A stretch of DNA of 64,000 nt from Faecalicatena orotica (lineage in GTDB: Bacteria > Bacillota > Clostridia > Lachnospirales > Lachnospiraceae). The translations under genes were made by a program, and so were the position numbers. Of the stretch, positions 51,683 to 60,400 are shown piece after piece (within the stretch, counting starts at the first letter, position 1; each line of letters opens with the position of its first letter). The notes beneath the pieces were generated by a model. That model made no database searches, had not been told where the DNA came from, and saw only the letters and a program-made list of their open reading frames with translations. The stretch is taken from contig NZ_QGDL01000018.1 of NCBI RefSeq assembly GCF_003149245.1, forward strand, positions 55,826-119,825, read 5' to 3'.

Positions 51683-53171
51683 CTATTTCCTCCCCGGCAA
51701 TCGGCAGATGGATGATGATTGCAAGTCCTTCTCTGTTTTCCGCCTGAACTTTTCCTCCGTGGCCAAGAATAATCTCTTTGACTACGGCGAGTCCAATGCC
51801 GCTTCCTTTTTCAGACTGGGTCCTTGCGTCATCCACCCGGTAAAAACTGTCAAATATCTGTTCCAGACTTCCTTCCGGCACGCCCGGGCCGTCATCTTTA
51901 AATACCAGTTCGATATCCGTACCCATTAAGGTGCGTTTCAGCGATATCTCAATATGTGATCTTTCCGAAGTCCGGTACTTCACTGTGTTTGTAAACAGAT
52001 TGTCAAACACACGTTTTAACTCCTCCCTGTCAATCCGAACAGGATAAGTCTCTTTTCCATATACAAATGCAATCGTTACCTGATTCTGTTCTGCGTCATG
52101 TATGCAGGTTTCCAGATACTGCCCCACAAATTCTTTGAAATCTGTTTCCTCCATATGATAACGGAAACCGTTGTCCAGCCTGCTGTATTCCGAGAGACTC
52201 TCCACAAGGCTCACTAGATTCCCTGTTCTTGTCTTGATTGCCTGTAAATAACGCATCCTTTTTTCCGGAGTATTTGCAATCCCGTCCATCAGCCCATCCA
52301 GATATCCGCTAATGGAGGTCAGTGGGGTTCTCAGATCGTGGGAAATCCCTGTGACAAGATCCCTCCTGCGCTTTTCGTCTCTCAGGCGCTGCTCTACAGA
52401 TTCTTTTAGATAGGCGCGCATCTCATCAAAATCCCTGCACACTTCTCCGAACTCATCCTTTTTCTGGTATTCCATTTTTCTATCCAGATTTCCCTCCCGG
52501 ATTTCCTTTGTTCCTATGCTCAGCCGTTTCAGGGGCTTCAGGATGCTTCTGGAAATCCACCAGGAAGTAATCCCATTTACACATACCGTAAGAACCACGA
52601 AAAAAAGAATGAATCCAAAGAGATACCGTAAAATATAGTTCTTCAGATAATTCACCACGGTTCCGTCCGTCTGCTGCCTGTGGACAGCCGTGATGCAGAA
52701 GGCCTTCTCCCCGTGGTAAAAGGTATTTTTAATCACAGACACCTCATGCCTGCTGGCAGTCAGGGATTTGGCCGTATCGATTGCATCTCCGGCCACAGAC
52801 CGGGCAGCCTGCATGTCTTCTTCAGTAAGGTTGGTATAAATAAGCTTTTCATTTTTTGTGATCATAAACTGATAGCCCATCCCGGACAATTTATTCTCCA
52901 GATGGTACATTTCATCGCTTTTTCTGATTTCCCCGGCATCATCCGTATGCTCTCCCTGACCCCAGTTATTTTCCCACAGTTCTTTCTGATAGGTATAGAT
53001 CATGCTTTGGGCAAACTGTATGCCGTTCTCATCACTGTACATGGCTTCCAGCGTATACCAGAAACTGCCCAGAGATGTGTGCAGACATACATTTATTACG
53101 ATAGCCGTAAACAGTATTGGAATTAGAACCATCATTATATTGGACAGCCTGATCTTTTTCTTAATCGTCAA
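51654..53171 (-). CDS. Sensor histidine kinase with extracytoplasmic domain and HAMP
   Basis: 505 residues: helix 12-32, an extracytoplasmic domain (about 35-185), second helix 190-212, HAMP (about 215-265), HisKA with GISHDLRTPLTSIS and HATPase_c with NLFTNTVKYR, DDGPGVP and GSGIGLAV. All motifs look complete. It pairs with the overlapping OmpR-type regulator downstream. The sensed signal is unknown; the size of the outside domain suggests a soluble ligand. Confidence 0.93.
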   Translation of the reverse strand: MTIKKKIRLSNIMMVLIPILFTAIVINVCLHTSLGSFWYTLEAMYSDENGIQFAQSMIYTYQKELWENNWGQGEHTDDAGEIRKSDEMYHLENKLSGMGYQFMITKNEKLIYTNLTEEDMQAARSVAGDAIDTAKSLTASRHEVSVIKNTFYHGEKAFCITAVHRQQTDGTVVNYLKNYILRYLFGFILFFVVLTVCVNGITSWWISRSILKPLKRLSIGTKEIREGNLDRKMEYQKKDEFGEVCRDFDEMRAYLKESVEQRLRDEKRRRDLVTGISHDLRTPLTSISGYLDGLMDGIANTPEKRMRYLQAIKTRTGNLVSLVESLSEYSRLDNGFRYHMEETDFKEFVGQYLETCIHDAEQNQVTIAFVYGKETYPVRIDREELKRVFDNLFTNTVKYRTSERSHIEISLKRTLMGTDIELVFKDDGPGVPEGSLEQIFDSFYRVDDARTQSEKGSGIGLAVVKEIILGHGGKVQAENREGLAIIIHLPIAGEEIDGKNTDCRR

Positions 53172-53197
53172 TGCTATATTCCCCTTTATCCCTGCTT

Positions 53198-53480
53198 CTA
53201 CTGGACCCGGTATCCTGTATCAAGAAAAGTATGGACTTTTTCCCAATACTCTTCTTTGGTTCTGGCCACTATCTTTTCAAAACCTGATATTTGTTTCAAT
53301 GACAGAACCTTCCTGGTCATGGAAACCCATAAGATTAAGTCTTTTTTCACAGACGATATCCCTCCTGTCCGTTTTTCTTGTATTAAAAATCCACAGGCGA
53401 CCGCCAAATGTAAAAACATTTATATACTTGCTGCCGCCTTGAAAATACACATTATCATACACGGATAAAAGATTTCTCAC
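53198..53480 (-). pseudogene. Small frameshifted gene, unknown product
   Basis: Two overlapping frames each carry protein-like sequence: one reads MRNLLSVYDNVYFQGGSKY and ends SVIETNIRF with TGA, the other continues FEKIVARTKEEYWEKVHTF and ends GYRVQ. Joined near 53.28 kb they make one ~90-residue product. No family was recognised and no good ribosome site was seen. Confidence 0.4.
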
Positions 53481-53534
53481 AGAAAGATAAACAATTTATA
53501 AACTAGCCTTTTCCATCATGACTTTTTTCCTTTC

Positions 53535-54305
53535 TTATAGAAACGCTCCATTGCAAACCTGGAGCACCTGTCCTTTTACCGCTCTTCCCATCTTGCTCGC
53601 AAGGTACAAACAGGCATATGCCTGATCTATGGCATCACATTCCGGACCTGGGAAATACACGTAATGGCCGCTGTATTTGAGCATCTCATTGCCCCCAGGC
53701 TGTTCTCCCGCCTTATTGGCAAGATGAGCCGGTGTGATGGTTGCTCCGGGCGCAACGGCGTTGCACCGGATGTTGGTATCCACAAGCCGCATAGCTACAT
53801 TTTTCGTCAGCGTGTTCAATGCGCCTTTCGTGGAAGTATAGGTAGCCCCGCAGAAAGGTCTGTCTCCGTTTACAGAGGATATATTGATAATGACCCCTTC
53901 GTTTTTAGGCATAAATATTTTCAATGCCTCTCTGATATACCGCATGGGTCCTCCCAGATTTGTATTCATCACCTGCATCATCCATTCGTCATCCGTTTCA
54001 TCAATCATTTTCTGCTCCCCGATTCCCGCATTGTTGATCAGGATATCCAGATCACCGAATGCTGCCAGTGTTTCCTGCATCACTCTCTTTGTATCTTCCG
54101 CAGAACAGGTATCCGCCACAACGCCAATGGCTTTCCCGCCTTTTTCACGGATTCCGTTCACTACCTGATCCAGTTTCTCTTTTCCTCTGGCTGTCAGTAC
54201 AACACTGGCCCCTTCTTCTGCAAACAGTTCTGCCATTGTCTGCCCCATTCCATAACTCGCCCCTGTGATAATTGCTACTTTTCCTTCTAACATCTTTGCA
54301 TCCAT
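53535..54305 (-). CDS. Short-chain dehydrogenase/reductase (SDR)
   Basis: 256 residues of the classical SDR type: TGASYGMGQ nucleotide-binding motif near the start, NNAG in LINNAGIGEQ, catalytic Ser in INISSVNGD and YxxxK in ATYTSTKGALNT. GGAGATT precedes the ATG. It reduces or oxidises a ketone or alcohol with NAD(P)H. Neighbours are flavoprotein and aldo-keto reductase genes, suggesting a shared redox or detoxification pathway. Substrate unknown. Confidence 0.9.
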   Translation of the reverse strand: MDAKMLEGKVAIITGASYGMGQTMAELFAEEGASVVLTARGKEKLDQVVNGIREKGGKAIGVVADTCSAEDTKRVMQETLAAFGDLDILINNAGIGEQKMIDETDDEWMMQVMNTNLGGPMRYIREALKIFMPKNEGVIINISSVNGDRPFCGATYTSTKGALNTLTKNVAMRLVDTNIRCNAVAPGATITPAHLANKAGEQPGGNEMLKYSGHYVYFPGPECDAIDQAYACLYLASKMGRAVKGQVLQVCNGAFL

Positions 54306-54330
54306 AGTTAATAATCTCCTTTTCTATACC

Positions 54331-54437
54331 TTATGACGCAGCACTTGCTGCTACATGAATTACGGGATACCCTGTGGGTATACTTTATGTGACACACTCG
54401 CTGTGTCATAGATTGCGGGATGCCCTTTTGGGTATAC
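54331..54437. repeat. Tandem 53-base palindromic unit (two copies)
   Basis: Copies at 54331-54383 and 54385-54437 each consist of a hairpin (e.g. GCAGCA-ctt-GCTGC or GACACA-ctcgc-TGTGTC) followed by GGGAT-cc-GGGTATAC type sequence. The arms differ in sequence but keep pairing, so structure is conserved over sequence. Confidence 0.7.
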
Positions 54438-54463
54438 ACTTTGTTTACATATTGCTTGAACCA

Positions 54464-54985
54464 TTACCGCAGACTCTTACCAAAATTCTTTAATTCATCC
54501 AGCTTTTCTTCTGACTGGTTTTGTTTATCAAAAGCTGTAAAAATTCCCATATCCTCTAATTTTAAATACTCCAGAAAAGATTTTTGATACTCGTAAACAG
54601 CGCCCTCGTACACATCATCACTGCCGGAACTGAGTATCAAAGCTGCTTTCTTTAAATGGTCCGGTCTGTCTAACGCATAAATTCGGTTGATGGCACATTG
54701 AAGCTGTCCTGTAAAACTGTGATAATAAACCGGGGATGCCAGTACGATCATCTCCGCCTCATTAAGTACCGGATAAATCTCCTGCATGTCATCCTGTTGT
54801 ATGCAGGTTTTATGTCCTTTTGTGTGGCAGTATTCGCAAGCCAGACATCCGGAAATCTGTTTACTGGGTATATTGACCACTGTTATATCGTGGCCGTTTT
54901 CTTCAGCGCCTTTCACAAAGGCGTTTACCATAGCAGCCGTATTTCCCTTTGGGCGTGGGCTTCCATTCAGAACTAATATTTTCAT
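54464..54985 (-). CDS. NADPH-dependent FMN reductase-type iron-sulfur flavoprotein
   Basis: 173 residues, flavodoxin-like fold with LNGSPRPKGNTA near the start and CLACEYCHTKGHKTC, a cysteine cluster typical of iron-sulfur flavoproteins. ASPVYYHSFTGQL marks the flavin-binding loop. Such proteins transfer electrons or reduce quinone-like or nitro compounds. A related protein is encoded 18 bases upstream, so they may act together. Confidence 0.85.
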   Translation of the reverse strand: MKILVLNGSPRPKGNTAAMVNAFVKGAEENGHDITVVNIPSKQISGCLACEYCHTKGHKTCIQQDDMQEIYPVLNEAEMIVLASPVYYHSFTGQLQCAINRIYALDRPDHLKKAALILSSGSDDVYEGAVYEYQKSFLEYLKLEDMGIFTAFDKQNQSEEKLDELKNFGKSLR

Positions 54986-55003
54986 ATCCGTTACCTCCTA
55001 TCC

Positions 55004-55543
55004 CTACATTTCTTTTCCCATTTGATATGCTCTTTCAAGTGCAGGATGGTTCTCAATCTCTCCTGCCTGATCCACTCCACCCGCAAAAACATTTCCAGCA
55101 AGCTGTGCTTTTTCAAAACAGGATATCCATCCCTGAATACCTGTAAGTGCGCCATTTATGGCATGTTCATCTTCATCGGCTGCTGTCGCTAACAGATAGA
55201 CATCCCGGAACCGGTAATCCAAAAAATACAGTGGATTTGCCCGGTCGAGCATGGTCTTCATCTGTCCGCTCATCCCGTAATAATAGATGGGTGTGGCAAA
55301 TACAAGAACATCGGCTGACAGCATTTTTCGGGCAATTTCATCCCCATCATCTTTGATCGCACATCCGCCTGTTTTCTGACAGGCAAGGCAGCCCCTGCAG
55401 AAAGCAATCTCCTTATCCCGGATACATACTTTTTCCACATGATTGCCGGCTTCCTTTGCCCCGCATATAAGCTTATCAGCCAGAAGTTCTGAATTGCTTC
55501 CTTTACGCAGGCTGGCTGTAATAACTAAAATATTTTTTTCCAT
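55004..55543 (-). CDS. NADPH-dependent FMN reductase-type iron-sulfur flavoprotein, second copy
   Basis: 179 residues. TASLRKGSNSELLADKL at the N-terminus, CRGCLACQKTGGC iron-sulfur motif and ATPIYYYGMSGQM flavin loop. Paralogue of the downstream protein, but with a different cysteine spacing. Probably also a redox carrier or reductase of the same operon. Confidence 0.85.
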   Translation of the reverse strand: MEKNILVITASLRKGSNSELLADKLICGAKEAGNHVEKVCIRDKEIAFCRGCLACQKTGGCAIKDDGDEIARKMLSADVLVFATPIYYYGMSGQMKTMLDRANPLYFLDYRFRDVYLLATAADEDEHAINGALTGIQGWISCFEKAQLAGNVFAGGVDQAGEIENHPALERAYQMGKEM

Positions 55544-55559
55544 CTTTCTTCCTTCTTTC

Positions 55560-55781
55560 TTATTTTTTTATCTGGTATACTAAATAATCCAGACAGTAAA
55601 TCTTCTTCTCTTCCTTATGCACTACGTTTAATAACTCTTTTCTGTGTTTTTCCAACAATGCAAGCTGCTCCTCCTTCTTGTTGCTGTCTAAGTATAAAAG
55701 AAAATCTTTAATGATATTCGGACTGCACCCCGCATCTTTTAAGTTTTGAATGACCGCTTCTCTGGATTCTAAATACATCAT
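55560..55781 (-). CDS. Small helical protein, unknown function
   Basis: 73 residues, mainly alpha-helical, with a single Cys near the N-terminus (KDAGCSPNIIKDF) and a Lys-rich C-terminus. First gene of the flavoprotein operon, divergent from the broken LysR gene. No family recognised with confidence. Confidence 0.65.
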   Translation of the reverse strand: MMYLESREAVIQNLKDAGCSPNIIKDFLLYLDSNKKEEQLALLEKHRKELLNVVHKEEKKIYCLDYLVYQIKK

Positions 55782-55889
55782 TTACTTCATTCCATCCTCC
55801 TGATTTTTTATCTGCATGCTTTAAGGACACTTTTGAAGGTTTCCAATGCATTGTCATCTCTTTGAAAACAGTATAAATCCCGTTATTAA

Positions 55890-55910
55890 AAATAACAAAT
55901 ACTTATATTT
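55890..55910. repeat. 21-base motif, copy 2 (LysR-intergenic)
   Basis: Identical to 47983-48003. It lies in the divergent promoter between the small-protein operon and the broken LysR gene, where a LysR site would be expected, and reads the same way. Confidence 0.8.
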
Positions 55911-56003
55911 AATTCATTTGTATAATTGAAACCTATTGTATTTTGTGATAAACTACTGTCAGATAGATACGAAACAACAAATACAAATCAAGGAGGAAGT
56001 CAA

Positions 56004-56555
56004 ATGGAATTACGGGTTCTCCATTATTTTCTTGCGGTCGCAAGAGAACAAAGCATTATACGGGCTGCGGAATCCCTTCATCTTTCCCAGCCCACACTTT
56101 CCACCCAGATAAAAAATATGGAGGAAGAACTGGGCAAATAGTTATTGATCCGCGGTACAAAAGGATCGCGGAAGGTAACATTAACGGAAGAGGGGATGAT
56201 TTTACGGAAACGTGCAGAAGAGATTCTCGATCTGGTAGCGAAAACAGAAAAGGAAATCACTCTCACCAATGATATTATTCTGGGAGACATTTATATCGGA
56301 ACAGGAGAGACCGATGCCGTGAGAATTTTAGCAAAAGCTGCAAAAAGTCTGCAGAACACCTGCCCCGGAATCCATTATCATATTTCCAGCGGAAACTCCA
56401 CCTTTGTAAAAGAACGACTGGATAAAGGTCGGCTGGATTTTGGAATTGTATTTGGAACCGTAGATTTAACGAAATACAACGCGTTGAAAATACCCGCTAA
56501 AGACATCTGGGGGGTTCTCATGCGTAAAGATTCGCCGCTTGCACAGAACAGGACA
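56004..56555 (+). pseudogene. LysR-family regulator, nonsense and 3'-truncated
   Basis: The AGGAGG-ATG 56004 start gives MELRVLHYFLAVAREQS and a normal LysR helix-turn-helix (AESLHLSQPTLSTQIKN). A TAG at 56139-56141 ends translation where homologues have Gln (GKQL). The same frame continues LLIRGTKGSRKVTLTEEG and the effector domain up to SPLAQNR, then runs into metK sequence. So two lesions: a nonsense codon and loss of the last ~100 residues. It is divergent from the flavoprotein operon. Confidence 0.8.
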
Positions 56556-56850
56556 CCGCCTTGGCAATGTCTGGACTCTGTCTGTGTACTAACGCGTCCA
56601 AGTGGATACCATCTGCGGAATATCCTATATCCCCCAGAACCTTGCGGACAATGTCAAACACATCGGGTTCATATTGGCTTGTGATTTCCCCCGCCACAAG
56701 GATGTTACCCTGTGTGGCAAGTACCTCGTATGCTACATGGGAATTTTTATCCTCCCTCAGACAGGCATCCAGAATGCTGTCTGCGATGATATCGCACAGT
56801 TTATCCGGATGCCCTTCTGTTACGGCTTCTGCTGTATAAAATCGTTTCAT
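56556..56850 (-). pseudogene. metK: S-adenosylmethionine synthetase fragment
   Basis: The first ~98 residues of MetK (MKRFYTAEAVTEGHPDK) to HRQSPDIAKAV are normal, including GHPDKLCD with the substrate-binding region. After this the frame meets the truncated LysR gene, so ~290 residues are missing. The enzyme cannot work. A normal metK must be elsewhere in the genome or the assembly is wrong here. Confidence 0.8.
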
Positions 56851-56871
56851 TAACATACCCCTTCTTTCTGT

Positions 56872-56913
56872 AAAAAAATAGCAGGATGTACTCTTTTTAC
56901 AGAGTGCATCCTA
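56872..56913 (-). terminator. Rho-independent terminator
   Basis: On the minus strand GTAGGATGCACTC pairs with GAGTACATCCTGC around a TGTAAAAA loop and is followed by TATTTTTTT. It follows the 79-residue membrane gene. Confidence 0.8.
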
Positions 56914-56944
56914 CACCTAAAATCGTTTCTATTCTATTTTCCTG

Positions 56945-57184
56945 TCAGCTGTTTTTCTCAGGACAAAATGTTTTGGCTGCTATCTTAACAAACTTCACCA
57001 TCAGTGGAATGTATGTGGCTACAAATATGATCCCGGCCACGAGGAATGGATATTTCCTTTTTTCCTTCGGTATGAGCAGGCCTATCATAATCCCCATCGC
57101 ACATAAACAGAGCTTGAGCAATGCCAGGTCCTTCCAATCGCTGTCTCTTACATATTGGTTCGCACATTCAAATATTTTTTTCAT
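56945..57184 (-). CDS. Small membrane protein, unknown function
   Basis: 79 residues with two helices (about 22-39 and 45-65) and a short polar start (MKKIFECANQYVRDSD). Preceded by AGGAGG and followed by a strong terminator. It resembles small predicted proteins often found next to sortase/pilin sets in Lachnospiraceae, but function is not known. Confidence 0.6.
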   Translation of the reverse strand: MKKIFECANQYVRDSDWKDLALLKLCLCAMGIMIGLLIPKEKRKYPFLVAGIIFVATYIPLMVKFVKIAAKTFCPEKNS

Positions 57185-57259
57185 GACCGGATACCTCCTA
57201 TTTTCTGTAAGTTTTCTACTTTTATATTATCACAGAAACGGATAAGAATCATTATATTT

Positions 57260-58035
57260 TCAAGAGATATTCTCGCTGATAGATTTGTCTTTCCTCACTG
57301 CCACAATTACAGTTCTAGCATTATCCCACTCATAAGAGCAGGTGACAAGTGTCAGTACATGTTCCGAAACGTCTCCAATATCCTCAGTCTCGAACAGTCC
57401 AAGGCTTTTGGCCTGCCTTACATATTCCCTTACCCCACTTTCTCCGTCAAACGCTGCCTTCTGGAACGGAAACATGGACACGTCTGCTTTCATTACAGAC
57501 AAAATCTCATATTCTGAGATTCCAGACAGGGTCTGAAAAAAGACACGTTTGTGCTCCCTCCAGTAATCCCGGGAAGTGAATTGATCCAGCGTTCCAAACA
57601 TAGAACCGGAATTCATATTGTGACCGTAGATGATTAGGTTCTGCCCCTCCGGCACAGCACAGTTCCACTGCAAAAATAGGCTGCCGTTTTCATCCCATTC
57701 TCCCTTGTAATTGCGTTTCAGATAGTATACCTGATCCTCTTCCCCGCTTTGGAGAACAGGGTAGTCGATGCCAGTTCCGGGAATAGTGAGCCATCCCTGA
57801 ATATCCGGGTACTGTGCCTGCATTGCCATGAGGTCAACGGTTGGAACCTCACTTTTTTTCCCAGCCTGGTGTCTTCCGGAGATGGTTCCTCCGGGAATTT
57901 CTCTTTGAGCTGCTCTGCCGTCTGCCGGTTTTGTTCCGGCTCGATGACCATTTCCTTTAGAAGGACTCCTGCGCTAACAATGCAGATAAGAAACAACACT
58001 GCCTGCAGGAAAACGCTATTTCTCTTTCTTTTCAT
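57260..58035 (-). pseudogene. srtB: Class B sortase with a homopolymer frameshift
   Basis: The N-terminal frame (MKRKRNSVFLQAVLFLIC, one membrane helix) ends in unrelated sequence after PEDTRLGKK. The matching continuation is in another frame, EVPTVDLMAMQAQYPDIQGW, with all sortase motifs: His in YGHNMNSGS and Cys in TLVTCSYEWDNAR. The change occurs in a run of seven A (57852-57858 on the minus strand); one extra A restores a single product, GKKSEVP. The downstream part is intact and could be real if the run is misread. Class B sortases anchor proteins such as the SpaA-type protein upstream. Confidence 0.75.
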
Positions 58036-58495
58036 CCGTCTGTATCACATCTTCCTGATGTTTCCCTTCTCGTATTCTGATCACGGCCAGTGCTGTAGCA
58101 GACAACGCACAGATTATCACCAGCGCAATCAGTTTCCAGGGATTCTCTCCTGTCTTGGGAACAGAGGCAGCCGGGGTTTCCGGTTTCTTTTTATCCTTCA
58201 TCTCCACTTTCTGTACTTTTGCAGTGTCCTCCAGTGTAAATTTCACATCTTCCGCTATTTCATAACCATCCGGCGCTGTGATTTCACGCAGGGTCAGTTC
58301 TACGCCCACTGGAAGCTTTTCTATCTTATGCGGTTTCCCATCGGTTACCCACTCTTCCAGAATATTACCATCTTTATCAAGAACCTGAAGCTTTGCTCCT
58401 TCCAGCTCTTTCCCGGTTGTGAGATCTGTTTTGGATATCTCCACTTTGGAATATTCATCCTTCATCTCTACCTCCGGAATACTTCTCCATACTGC
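58016..58495 (-). pseudogene. SpaA/Cna-B-type surface protein, C-terminal part only
   Basis: Contains a Cna-B/SpaA isopeptide-type domain (EISKTDLTTGKELEGAKLQV) followed by a VPKTGE sorting motif, a membrane helix (KLIALVIICALSATALAVI) and a positive tail. The normal N-terminal adhesin part and signal peptide are missing; the frame starts inside the ParM sequence. It would be a sortase substrate in an intact element. The overlap with the sortase start fits an operon. Confidence 0.7.
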
Positions 58496-59159
58496 AGGGG
58501 TTCCCTCCCAGGACACGCTCAATCTGAACATCCGTTACAGACAGTCCTGTCCGTCTTCGTACCTGCTCCATGATCTCGTCAATGCACCGTATGACACCCA
58601 GTTCCAGGCTGCGGCATGTGCCTGCATTGGGAACAGCGTTATCCAGCCGCATCAGATCCACCGTCCATCCCCCTACATCGATCAAAAGCACAGAAGGCTC
58701 TCCATTTATAAACTCCGGGTACAATGCCAGGGCAGAATATCCCTGAGGGAACAGTTTTACATCTTCTATCTGAATTTCATAACCTTCATTTTCATAGCGG
58801 AAACGGAGTGGCTGTTCTTTGCGGAACAGATATTCCCGGAACGGCTGTTTCTCCCTGCCGAAGCTGGCAAGCGGAAGACCGGCTGCGAGGACAACTCTGG
58901 TCTTCTTTTCTGTTTTCCGGTACCGGATTTCCTGTGCGATTGCTGCCATAGTCAACAGGTAATAATTGTCATTGGCGGTCTTATCCTTCATTAGCGTCTG
59001 CCGTCCCGTGCCGCAGACATAATATGTTCCCTGAAACTGCAAGACATTCTGCATCGTATACGGCTCATAATCATAAGCGGTAAGCCCTGTTGGGAAACAC
59101 ACGTGGGAGCTCTTCATAGCATAATATCCATGATCTATTCCAATAATAATTGTTATCAC
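58485..59159 (-). pseudogene. parM: ParM/StbA-like actin ATPase, 3'-truncated
   Basis: From GTG 59159 the frame reads MITIIIGIDHGYYAMK, then PSVLLIDVGGWTVDLM (actin-like phosphate loop) and ends shortly after GGNPCSMEK. About 100 C-terminal residues, including the second ATP-binding lobe, are replaced by the SpaA-side sequence. ParM-like proteins segregate or maintain mobile elements. It probably cannot function as it stands. Confidence 0.75.
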
Positions 59160-59307
59160 ATCCTTTCTGTCATTTTGGGTTTGGAAAAATTTTCCCTCCT
59201 CTCAAAGCACTCCCCAGTTCCTATTGCCTTTTAGTAAATTTCGTGCTGGGGGAGGCCTCTTTCTTTTTTCCCAGTTGGTAGGGTCTTGTAAGTGCTGGTT
59301 CGATGCA

Positions 59308-59550
59308 TTATGAACCTGGAACGGGTAAATAGTGGAGAAACTCCCCACATCTCTCTGCATGTTTCTTGATTTGAATACTTCCATGTTTATTCAGCATCAA
59401 CATGTTTTGGTATTCCACCTCTGTCAGGAACCGTCTATGGTACTCACCTTTTCTTCCCAGAGCAGGCTGATCCTCTATAATTAAGAAACTCGACCATATG
59501 AGCTGTGTCTTCCCGAAACCGTTTTTGACAGAGTATTCCATCTCCTTCAA
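59308..59550 (-). CDS. Small protein with TTG start, unknown function
   Basis: 80 residues from TTG 59548-59550 with a perfect AGGAGGTGA eight bases upstream, giving MKEMEYSVKNGFGKTQLIW. Mixed charged and aromatic composition; two Cys/His-like residues near the end (KKHAERCGEF). No family recognised. It lies between an element maintenance gene (ParM) and another unknown protein; the strong ribosome site supports reality. Confidence 0.55.
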   Translation of the reverse strand: MKEMEYSVKNGFGKTQLIWSSFLIIEDQPALGRKGEYHRRFLTEVEYQNMLMLNKHGSIQIKKHAERCGEFLHYLPVPGS

Positions 59551-59578
59551 ATTTATCACCTCCTCCCGAATCCCCAAC

Positions 59579-59625
59579 AAAAAACAGGCATCACACTTGG
59601 TTTCTAACCATGTGCCTGCCTGTTT
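59579..59625 (-). terminator. Rho-independent terminator
   Basis: AAACAGGCA pairs with TGCCTGTTT, with an inner GCACATGGTT/AACCAAGTGTG stem. T-rich tail follows on the minus strand. It closes the 134-residue gene. Confidence 0.75.
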
Positions 59626-59640
59626 CACTACTTACATTTA

Positions 59641-60045
59641 TCAGTCTTCAGAGTTTTCTTCCTCGTATTCCAATCCATTTTCTTCACAGATTTTTTCCAC
59701 ATAATGTGCCAGCCAATCCTGCAGTTCCTCCGTTGGCGCATTGTTACAGAAATCATGAAGCCACATATCATGCAGCCTGTACCCGGGATCTTGATCAGGG
59801 CTTTTCAGTTCATCAGGATAATCGTCATTGATGAGTTGTATCAGTGCATTAAATTGATCTTTGAACTGGCCTACATATTTATTCCAGATTTCCAGGTTGT
59901 AATAAGTAAAGCCCAGGAAGTCCGTCAGATAAGTCAGTCTGTCAAAGTCCATGAAAGTCATCCTCTCATTTTCTGTTAAGATTGCTTCATCTTTATAACC
60001 ACATAAATACAGAAATGCAAACCGTTCCATATCCACCTGCTGCAT
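59641..60045 (-). CDS. Acidic protein, unknown function
   Basis: 134 residues, strongly acidic C-terminus (KICEENGLEYEEENSED). Contains FLGFTYYNLEIWNKYVGQF. No known motif. It is divergent from an XRE regulator with paired TTATTRCGAAACATT repeats between them, so it is likely controlled by that regulator. Confidence 0.6.
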   Translation of the reverse strand: MQQVDMERFAFLYLCGYKDEAILTENERMTFMDFDRLTYLTDFLGFTYYNLEIWNKYVGQFKDQFNALIQLINDDYPDELKSPDQDPGYRLHDMWLHDFCNNAPTEELQDWLAHYVEKICEENGLEYEEENSED

Positions 60046-60072
60046 ATTTTCCTCCCTGCTGTAAATAATTCG

Positions 60073-60141
60073 TTATTACGAAACATTATAGAAAATAAAA
60101 CCAGTAAAATCAATACTAAAGTTTCCTTATTGCGAAACATT
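60073..60141. promoter_or_regulatory. Pair of 15-base direct repeats, probable XRE operator
   Basis: TTATTACGAAACATT at 60073-60087 and TTATTGCGAAACATT at 60127-60141 (14 of 15 identical) lie between two divergent genes, 54 bases apart. The second copy ends 22 bases before the XRE start. Confidence 0.5.
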
Positions 60142-60163
60142 TTTCTTATAAAGGGGTTATATT

Positions 60164-60400
60164 ATGCAGAAAATAAGACCGGACATGGATATCGGACAAA
60201 ATATCCAAGCCATACGTTACCAGTGCAAACTGACACAAGATGATGTAATCGCAAAACTGGGCGTAATGGGCATCGAGATTTCAAAAAGCACATATGCAAA
60301 GTTGGAAACAAATCGCATGAATATCAAAGTCAGCGAGCTGGTCGCTCTTTCCAAAATTTTTGATACCGACATCAATGCCTTCTTCCGTGGTCTGCTATAA
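60164..60400 (+). CDS. XRE-family helix-turn-helix regulator
   Basis: 78 residues. The HTH_3 pattern reads IQAIRYQCKLTQDDVIAKLG and the recognition segment EISKSTYAKLETNRM. AAGGGG upstream of ATG. A compact repressor of the phage/element type. Divergent from the acidic-protein gene with two likely operators between. It may also repress itself. Confidence 0.88.
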   Translation: MQKIRPDMDIGQNIQAIRYQCKLTQDDVIAKLGVMGIEISKSTYAKLETNRMNIKVSELVALSKIFDTDINAFFRGLL

